The position numbers and the translations under genes are program-made. 64,000 nt of DNA, from NCBI RefSeq assembly GCF_963678635.1, contig NC_087064.1, positions 26,330,189-26,394,188 on the forward strand. The letters are read 5' to 3'. Positions 56,716 to 64,000 of the stretch are shown here, piece after piece. The notes beneath the pieces are model-generated. The model was not told the DNA's origin and ran no database searches. It worked only from the letters and a program-made list of their open reading frames with translations. The stretch is from Symsagittifera roscoffensis. Lineage: Eukaryota > Xenacoelomorpha > Acoela > Convolutidae. Numbering within the stretch: the stretch's first letter is position 1; each line of letters opens with the position of its first letter.

Positions 56716-56985
56716 CAGCGTGTTTTCAAAAACACGTTCTTTATGTTCTTTCACTCAATTCACTATTTTTTAGGATAGTGAAGCAAACTTTTTTGCAAAA
56801 GGCATGCTTGACATAACCAATGGAATAAATTAAAACAAAAAAAGTTTCAAACTATTTTTTTCTCAAATTCAGATTACTTTGATCAAAAAATGATGACAAA
56901 AAAGTTTGAAACTTTAGCAGCATGCTTATGAAAATTTAGCGAATTGAGCCATGATTGATAAAAAACGTGTTCTGAAAACACACTG
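56716..56985. mobile_element. Fold-back element, about 270 bp
   Basis: The left arm CAGCGTGTTTTCAAAAACACG pairs with the right arm CGTGTTCTGAAAACACACTG. Pairing continues inwards for about 90 bp per side ('ctcaattc', 'gcatgc', 'aaacttttttg'). It starts CAG and ends CTG. No clear target duplication; no coding capacity. Confidence 0.65.
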
Positions 56986-57542
56986 TACACAACTATCAAG
57001 CATTTAAATTAACCTCTAACCTGGCCGAATAAAGTGTTTTTGGTCAAGATAATAGCAAAGTTGTCTTTTACAGAAAAATGTCAATACGAATCTATGGCTC
57101 CAGAATTATTATCTATGAAAGAAAATTCAAAATTATGAAAGAAATCATGACTTTAAATAACTCATTTTGTAATCAACATTTGATTTGATAGACAACAGAG
57201 TTTTTTGCAAAAAAACTGATCAGTATTGCTTACAAAAAAAATGAAAGTGAAAAAAATAGCAGTTCGCAGATTGTAATTTTGCCGTTCGCAGATTTGCAGT
57301 TCGTTTCAATTTTTTTTGGAGAATCTTTTTAGATGATTGAATTTTGAACATAACCCGGGACGAAACGTATTTTGATTGAGTCAAACTAAACAAATTTTGC
57401 TGATTTGCTCGTTAAAAAAGTTGATGTTTGATGATCCTCAGAGAATTGGGCGTAAAACCTAGAGTCACAAAGCTTTTCATAGTATAACAAACTCCATATG
57501 TATCAAATTGATGTAACCCGAAAATACTGTTTTAACTAACCT

Positions 57543-57799
57543 GTGAATATTGAGCAAGAAATGCCAGTCTGGCGTGGTTGATCTGACGACTGATGAGCGA
57601 GTACCTGTCCTCAATCTCCGCTTTCAGGAACTCCTCTCGATTTCTACAAACTGTTTCGACTTTTTCCTTATAAGGAATAGATTGAGATGTTTGCTCCTGG
57701 TGATGATGGTCGGAAACTTGCCACTGCTTGTGTAAGTAAGAGGTCAAATCGTTGTCGGAGTCAAAAATGTTGTCACAAGCGAGAAGCCTCGAAATTCTG
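57543..57799 (-). CDS. Unrecognised coding-looking exon
   Basis: Open for 85+ codons on the minus strand between an acceptor (CTCTGCTTCAG|A, 57799) and a good donor (TCACAG|GTTAGT, ends phase 0). The product runs ISRLLACDNIFDSDNDLTSY to QINHARLAFLAQYSQ and includes an acidic/basic, probably helical stretch NREEFLKAEIEDRYSLISRQ. Composition is more balanced and GC-richer than the flanks. The frame stays open upstream to about 57870, so the exon could begin earlier (alternative acceptor TTTTTAAG|TCT). I do not recognise the family and find no partner exon. It cannot extend the kinesin frame through 25198-25299, which has its own upstream stop. Confidence 0.5.
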
Positions 57800-57881
57800 A
57801 AGCAGAGATAAACCTCGTTGTTAAATGTAATCTGGGGCTCAGACTTAAAAAGATTGGATGAACCGTTCAATCACCCAATCA

Positions 57882-57909
57882 CCCCCCCACCTCTCCCCGC
57901 CCCCGCCCC
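57882..57909. promoter_or_regulatory. C-rich tract with GC boxes beside the orphan exon
   Basis: Plus-strand C-runs of 7, 4, 5 and 4; on the minus strand GGGGCGGGGGCGGGG (two GC boxes) followed by two ATTGGG/ATTGA near-CCAAT motifs, 30-60 bp from the exon reading frame. Could be a promoter or a polypyrimidine-type intron end. Confidence 0.35.
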
Positions 57910-58199
57910 TAAATGATCTATCGTAGAATCTCCTCCTAGCCACTTAGCCACGTATTATTTTTAAAAATGATTTCGTAATTTCGTATAAATATTCATTTCA
58001 AACAAGCGCGCAGAATATACTGCTTAAAAGAATTCACAGCTTAAAATTTTTGATCTTAAAATATGCTGATCAAAAAGAATACATATTTTAAACTGTTAAG
58101 TAACCAAAATACTATTTTGGATTAAATATTAATTACATCATTTATTTTTGCCCTCAGAGTTCATCTACAAAAAAGTTATTTTTGGCCCCTAAATTGCTT

Positions 58200-58549
58200 T
58201 GGGGCGTTTACGGTTGATTTAAAAGATATTTCAGCTATGATCATTTTTCGCAAAGTTGTAATGGTTTGAAATTGGCACTATTTTGACGACTAAAGTTCAA
58301 AAAATGATAATCAACTCACCAACGCGCGATATATTTCATTTTTTTAAAGCGTAAGTGGCAAACTAAATCGTTTCAAACTCAACTGAAGTTAGCAAAAAAC
58401 TGTTTTTTTTATCAATTTGTAAAACTTTATGAAATTGATTTTTTTTTCAATTATTTTCATAAAACTTTATCAAACAAAAAAACTTCTGGTTGACAACAGT
58501 GGGCAGTCGGAACATTCAGGGCTTTGTCTTGGTAAACGAGTCTTGTTTA
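58200..58549 (-). repeat. Hairpin-family H1 copy, reverse, truncated
   Basis: The minus strand begins AACAAGACTCGTTTACCAAG at 58549 and runs through 'gccctgaatgttccgactg', 'gcgcgttgg' and 'gaaaaatgatcat'. The right-end hairpin is absent. Confidence 0.6.
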
Positions 58550-58822
58550 TCTACTACTTCTATTAATTTGGCTATGTTGACGGTTACGACTACTTTCCTA
58601 AAGGTGCTTCAAGGTGACAATGTGTTTTAAATTTTTGACATGGGTAGTGAGCGCAAAAAACGCAAGATTTTGGCCAAATGTTTCCAAAAATCCGTTTCTG
58701 CATCATTTTCAAAATAAATTACCAATTTAAAAATTTAAAAATTTTGAACATTTTTAAATTAATTTGCCAGCGGGCCTGCTCAATGTATCAGAAAAATTAG
58801 TAAAAATAAAAATTCTCCACCT

Positions 58823-59059
58823 TCACAAAGACTTAGATCCGTCCGAGTCTAATTTCAGTTGTTTTCTCACAAAAAAAATAATTATATGTTTTGATCTGCA
58901 TGGATAGAAGGCGCTAAAAACAAACAGTTCAACCAGAATTTGGAAGTTCATTTGATTACAAGTAGTAGCGTAATTATCACAAGGGTTGGAGGCCTTCATC
59001 AACCAAAGGGTATCCTCCTCGCTAATATAGTAGAACATCCAGTTTACCAGACCGATCAT
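58823..59059 (-). other. Coding-like patch, unrecognised
   Basis: A minus-strand ORF from an ATG at 59059 is locally GC-richer over its first 45 codons (MIGLVNWMFYYISEEDTLWL, KASNPCDNYATTC). I see no family and only a weak donor (CTG|GTTGAA). Could be an exon upstream of 57799 or an unknown repeat. Confidence 0.2.
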
Positions 59060-59526
59060 TCCATTTTTTTATAGAAGCCTTTGATTTCACTAGATACTAG
59101 GTTTTAACAGAGAGCGCGCACCAAAAAATGCCACTGTGTTCAAAACCTTTTAAGAACCGCCGAAAGATGTTACTTGAAGTCTTTTTTTAAAAAAATTTGC
59201 TAACGGCGCAGAAATTTTTTTGCAAACTAAAATCTCAATGGTGTTTCAGGAGAACTCGGAAAATCAACTCGATCGACCGAAAAACCAAATGGTCAAAAAA
59301 TAACACCTTTGTGAAATAACAATACCTTCGTCAGATAAGGCAAATATTTAAGAGCATTTGAAAAAGCTAATGTTTTTAACTTTCTGGAAAAATGTAAGCT
59401 TAAGTGTTTTAAGTATTTTATTTTAAAAAACTTCATGAAACAAAACCACAAAAGGCAGGTAATTGCTGTAAAATAAGTTTTGATATCTCAAAAATTTTTT
59501 TTTTGCAGAAAACTCAATTTTGAGCG

Positions 59527-60348
59527 TCATAAGAGAAAAAACAACAGATATCACAAATTTTTGTTGATTGTCTTTTCTTGTTAGTAAAATAGTTTAAAAA
59601 TTTGGCGGTAAAAAATTTACTTAACATGTGAGATTAAGATTCGTTCCGCCGAAATTTTTTTTCAAAAATTTAATTCATAAATTTTTTCACAACGTTTTCA
59701 AAAACATTTTATTGAATTGAAAAGGTTAGACAAAAATTTATCAATAGCACGTTTAACGCCATAAATGTTTCAACACTCGTTAGTGAACAATTATTTTGAT
59801 GAGTAAACATGCACAGGAGTTTTTCACTGTTATTTGTGAGCAGCAAACTCTAGCTTTTTTGTGGTGCAGTTAAACAGTGTCCGTAAAGGATGTAGGGTTG
59901 CAAGCTGAACCTTTTACCAATCGAAGTGTGTCCACTATTTTATGATATCCATTTTTAATTTTCAACTTTCAGCCCTACAACCTTTAAGGAACCTGTTTTA
60001 CTGCACCACAATAAAAGCAAAAAAAAGCTAAACAACTACTGCTCACCAATAATAAAAAAACTGCTGTGCATGCTTACCGATCGGAATAAGTTTTCACGAA
60101 CAATTTTTGAAAAACTTATGGCGCTAAACATGCTATTAATACTTTTTTGGCCTACATTTTTAACTCATTAAAATTTTTCGAAAACCCTTTGAAAAAATTA
60201 TGGTGTTAGTTTTTTGAAAATTTTTTGGACGGAACAAAATCTAATCTCACATGCTAGGTAAAATTTTGAACGTCAAAACTATTTATTGTTCTACTTACAA
60301 GAAAAGATAATTGAGGAAAATTTGTAAAAGCTGTTGTTTTTCTCTCTT
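59527..60348. mobile_element. Large fold-back (inverted repeat), about 820 bp
   Basis: The left arm (about 59527-59900) and right arm (about 59970-60348) are imperfect complements along their length. Examples: 'gtggtgcagttaaacag' vs complement of 'ctgttttactgcaccac'; 'catgtgagatta' vs complement of 'taatctcacatg'; 'cttttcttgt' vs complement of 'acaagaaaag'. The loop is about 70 nt. No ORF. If transcribed it would form a long hairpin RNA. Confidence 0.8.
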
Positions 60349-60492
60349 TTCTAATTTGAATAATTTATCGCGGCTTGAAAATGCAATTTGACACGTGGCA
60401 TAAGTTAATGTGTGCAATTTTTGGTTTCTAGTTTTGTCAGAAATCCAAGCGGTATTTTGTTTTTCTCTCTAAATTGTTCCCGTTTAATTGAA

Positions 60493-60960
60493 ACAAGACG
60501 ACTTTTTGTATCAGGATGAGGCCCTTAATGTTCTGTCTGCCGTTAACAACCTGATGAAAAAATTTTCGACTTAAACAAATTGAACAAAAATATTCCTTTT
60601 TTCCTCTGCATTTTACCCCGCACGCTATACAAATCTCAAATTAGTTTATTTACAGTCTTGTTTTGTATTAATAAATCTCAGTCTGATATCATTTTGATAT
60701 TTATATAATTCAATGCTTTTACGTTATAAGAACGCAATATATCGCGCACTAATTATCCCAAATTGGCCAAATTAGTCATTTGAAACCCCATAACTATACG
60801 AAAAACGATCACACGCAAAATTTCTATATCTTCCGACCTCGAGACAACTATATCTTCCAGATGTTACAAAAAAGAGTTCCGTCAAAAACGTTTATTTGAA
60901 AAGCCAAAAATTGACCTAAAAACCACAAAAAGCATAAATATTCCGCGCTTCCATGAAAAA
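60493..60960 (+). repeat. Hairpin-family H1 copy, diverged
   Basis: Begins AACAAGACGACTTTTTGTATCAGG with hairpin remnant CAGGATGAGGCCCTT, then ATATCGCGCACTAATTATCCC, 'cccataactatacgaaaaa' and 'cataaatattccg'. The right-end hairpin is lost. Confidence 0.65.
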
Positions 60961-61307
60961 CGGATCAAAAACTTAACTGCGTCGTTGTTATTTATTCCGA
61001 ACTTCTTTAAGACCAGCCAGTTAGTCCAATTAATTCCCGAAAGACGCAGAATATGTCAGTTAAGTTTTGGTGTTGCCTGTGAGTAGCCAAAAAATCAAAT
61101 TTCATGTTCAATATTTTTCTCTATATTGAATTTTTTTAATGTTTTCTCAGTGCCCTCAAAACCTCGAGTGAACATAGGGGGCTGTAGGATTATTGATCAC
61201 ATGCGCTGATACGAGAGATTGAACGTACCAGCTGAAAATGCGCAGAGCATGAAAAGCAGCCAAAATTCGCGTAATTTTCTTAGCCATTACAGAATTATAA
61301 AATAAAT

Positions 61308-61909
61308 TTTGTTCCGACTCTCGACGGTTAAGCGGAATATGCTTGGGATAGTTTTTTATTCAGTCAGTTTTTGACTTCTTAACTAAGCGCTTTTGAAAAA
61401 AATTTTATAGCATCATCTGAAAGATACTGCTGCCTGGAGCTCATATGTAGAAAAAAATTTCATCTGTGACCATTTTTTGTACAGTTATGGGGGCTTAAAA
61501 ATTGCTATTTTGACCGATGGGATAATTAACGCGTGATATATTGACTTCTTATAGCACGTAAGCAGAAAATTAATGCGTTCCAAATTGAATTGAGGCAAGT
61601 CATTTGGTAGTAGTTTTAGGACAGACGCTAAATAAATCCCTTTGTAGTTCACTGACCTTAAAATGAAGTTGGAACAATCATGGCTTCGCCCTAATATACA
61701 AGCAGCCTTTTTAGCAGTTACGTATTTTCAGCTGATTTATATGACAGCTGGCTTATACTTCGGCTGGTTTTTATACCACGTGATACGAGCATTCTCATAT
61801 ATCTTACAACTTGATTTTGCGAGTAAATTGGGGTTTTTGATAAAAATGCAAGTTTTGAGGGCAGTCTCGTCATTCAGTGCTTTGCCCAGATACTTTGCAG
61901 TCTTCTTGT
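61308..61909 (-). repeat. Hairpin-family H1, two overlapping reverse copies
   Basis: The right end at 61308 ('gttccgactctcgacgg') leads through 'taattaacgcgtgatata' to a left end at about 61670-61710 (complement GCTTGTATATTAGGGCGAAG). A second left-end fragment lies at 61861-61909 (complement AAGACTGCAAAGTATCTGGG). Nested or serial insertions. Confidence 0.55.
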
Positions 61910-62977
61910 GTGTGTCCTACTTGTCTGCTTGGTGTTTTACTGTATATGGTTCAAAATAAACCAGATGGAACCTTTTTGAAACAAACGGCGGCATTTTCAT
62001 TGATGGGGTTTTACCACAAGGGGTTAAATAGTTCATTTACTGAAACAAAGACGATTAAAACTTTATGTTTTGAAGTACATGAAGGTGTTGTGAATGTTTG
62101 ATCGTTGGTGTGTGGAAACACTTGAAAGGTTTTGGTGTGGCACTGGGTAAGAACTAAGTTGAAATAGCGGAAAACCTTTCCTTTGAGACGCCGATTGTTT
62201 CAAAGCACAATTTGGTTGTTTACTTTGTTCATTTGGAAAGTGCCCGAAGCCAAACCCGCCGATAATTCAATATGGTTCTACGGGTAAACGTTTAAAACAA
62301 TATTGAGTTTCAGGATGATTAAAAACCTTACTTTATGCATAAAATACTATATGCAATTTTAATACATAATTAAACAAAAGGAGTACTTCTGCAAAAGTGA
62401 TTCATTAAAATAAAGCGAACAGGTATGATTAGGCGATCGCTGAGCAAATAGCACAGAAAGTTTGAAGTACAGTTACACATGCAAAAAACTGAAAAACGTG
62501 TCAGCGAGCGAACTTGAGTTCAAATGTAAAAAGTTATTTTTACCTCCCATTGTTTGTTTCTAAAATTCTAGGGTTTTAAAAAATGCTTGGCAATGCCCTG
62601 GAATAATTTATGCTTGCTGTCAAGCTACAAAATTGTTCCACATATAATTGAAGCAATAGATTTTTCGTACTACTCAAATTTTCACATTTGATGTTTGATT
62701 TTGTCCAATAAATTATCAAAAAAAATTCGATGCCCATAGAGGGGGAGTCAGGGCAATCATGGTTTGCCCTGATATATGAGCAATATTTTTAAATTTGAGC
62801 CTGAAACAAAAATAAATTTTTTAATGGTGTACAAAAATTTTTGCTTGAACAACCCCTCCCCCCAACAAAAAAAATGTATCAGTATTGTCATGAGTCCGAT
62901 TAATAAAAAAAATCAGCCTTTCATTCTACTTCATTCAACTTCATACTTCAGTCAACTTCATGAAAATTAGTAATGAT
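61910..62977. other. Intergenic DNA with repeat fragments
   Basis: 62747-62790 holds an H1 left-end fragment, reverse ('ggtttgccctgatatatgag'). 62427-62513 is one copy of an 85-bp direct repeat whose partner is at 63495-63573. No gene seen. Confidence 0.45.
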
Positions 62978-63573
62978 TGGGGACGGGTATAGGATTTTCT
63001 CGAGAGGGGGGGTGGCGGATTTTCAAAAAATTTTCGAAAGTTTGACAACCTTTTTTTTAAGGTCGACCAAATTGATTTTCCGAGCTCTCCTAAAAGCACT
63101 AAAAAGACGCTGCCAAAGACGCAGGCAAAATTTTTGGGCACTTTTTGGAGCGCGTTTTCCCTCAAAGTTAGTATATATTGGTGCCAAAAGCGCCTTTAGA
63201 AAAATTTAAGGGTCGGTCGGCAAAAAATGGATTTCTTAAAAAGGTGTACCAAAGGGGGTCGAATCCCTAAAGAAGGAACGTCCGACCCATATCCCCCCTA
63301 ATTCCTCCCCTGGTAATGAACCAAAGATAAGATTCGGCTATTATTAATAGAAACTGAAACATCTTTTGTATTTTCTTGGATTCCGAATAACAACCAGGTG
63401 AGTTTTGCTTCACAATGATACCTACTGAACTCTGACAAAAAAATCGCGGTTTTCCCTAGCTCCTGTTGATTCCGAGGCGTGGTTAAAAATAAAAGATTAG
63501 GCGATCGCTGAGCAAATAGCACAGAAAGTTTGAAGTACAGCTACATATGCAAAAAAAACTGAAAAACGTGTAT
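62427..63573. repeat. 85-bp direct repeat, two copies 1.07 kb apart
   Basis: Copies at 62427-62513 and 63495-63573. They are nearly identical from GATTAGGCGATCGCTGAGC to 'ctgaaaaacgtgt', and each holds the palindrome GCGATCGC. The hAT MITE at 62978 lies between them. Confidence 0.8.
62978..63312. mobile_element. hAT-type MITE, older copy
   Basis: 335 bp, same body as 21597-21940. The left end is mutated (TGGGGACGGGTATAGG); the right end reads CCTAATTCCTCCCCTG. Flanks GTAATGAT (62970-62977) and GTAATGAA (63313-63320) are an 8-bp target duplication with one mismatch. Confidence 0.8.
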
Positions 63574-63799
63574 TTTTTTAAATTGAAAAAACTTTAAATT
63601 GAGTAATTTTAATTGCTGGGCTTATAAAATAATAGCTCATATGATTCGTACGCACTGTTTTTACGTAAATGGAACTGGGCGAAAAAATACACCCCATTAG
63701 GAGATTTATTGAAAAACTAACTCATAATGAAAGTACTCAATCATCATTTGAATAGAAATAGAGCGATCCTTAAATAAAAAATCAAAAAGATTGAGGCTG

Positions 63800-64000
63800 T
63801 CTTGAAATAACTCATCATTAAGTGCGAAATAAAATATCGCGCATTAGATAACCCAATTTGGCCAAGTTGGCAATTTTTAAACCACCCCAGCTTTGCAAAA
63901 AATGATCACTAGTGAAATTTTAGAAATTCGAGCTCAAGACATTAGTACTTTTTGACTGCCTTTGAGAAATCCTGTCAAAACCTGCTAGTTAAACAGTCGA
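63800..64000 (+). repeat. Hairpin-family H1 inner segment, runs off the window
   Basis: 'aaatatcgcgcattagataa', 'cccaatttggccaagttgg' and 'aaaaaatgatcac' match the H1 interior in the plus orientation. The end lies beyond the window. Confidence 0.6.

Noticed and set aside
57543-57799. Orphan exon as the 5' exon of the kinesin
   Set aside because: The phase would fit the 25107 acceptor directly, but it shows no resemblance to KIF26 N-termini, would need a 32-kb intron, and a closer in-phase exon exists at 25198-25299.

Overview
This is nuclear DNA from an animal, most likely an invertebrate. It is AT-rich, carries one gene split into about 16 exons by GT-AG introns, and is full of transposon-derived repeats. 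There are no operons, rRNA, CRISPR arrays or prophage. The protein-coding gene is a KIF26-class (kinesin-11, VAB-8-like) kinesin, a metazoan family. I cannot fix the phylum from sequence alone. A 200-base run of N at 5864-6063 is an assembly gap.

Layout. 1-5.4 kb holds two copies of a long repeat with about 1-kb internal sub-periodicity. 5.6-7.3 kb holds a partial hAT-type MITE, the gap and a 617-bp-period tandem duplication. 7.3-10.8 kb is gene-free, with a tRNA-like SINE remnant and a TTAA-flanked inverted-repeat element. 10.8-25.3 kb, minus strand, is the KIF26-like gene, reconstructed exon by exon with consistent splice phases throughout. Its introns carry an hAT MITE with a perfect 8-bp target duplication, a tRNA-Ser-like SINE, paired E-boxes and a G4-type tract. 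25.3-57.5 kb has no gene I can support. It holds several repeat families, a Mutator-like (MULE) element with a 9-bp target duplication and a decayed FLYWCH/MULE transposase gene, a block of 10-bp-phased TAATC(G/A)ATTA repeats, and a family of about 0.5-kb elements with a hairpin at each end. 57.5-57.8 kb, minus strand, is one unrecognised coding-looking exon next to a C-rich tract. 58-64 kb is more repeats, including an 0.8-kb fold-back and another hAT MITE.

Gene logic. The kinesin keeps the motor fold signature but has the degenerate nucleotide-pocket motifs typical of KIF26, so it is probably a microtubule-binding, signalling or scaffold kinesin rather than an active motor. The remaining coding traces are transposon remnants or single ORFs without recognisable homology. 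The most unusual material is the repeat biology: hairpin-ended elements, MULE-type termini built from short iterated GACAATTC-like units shared by several non-autonomous copies, and two large fold-backs.
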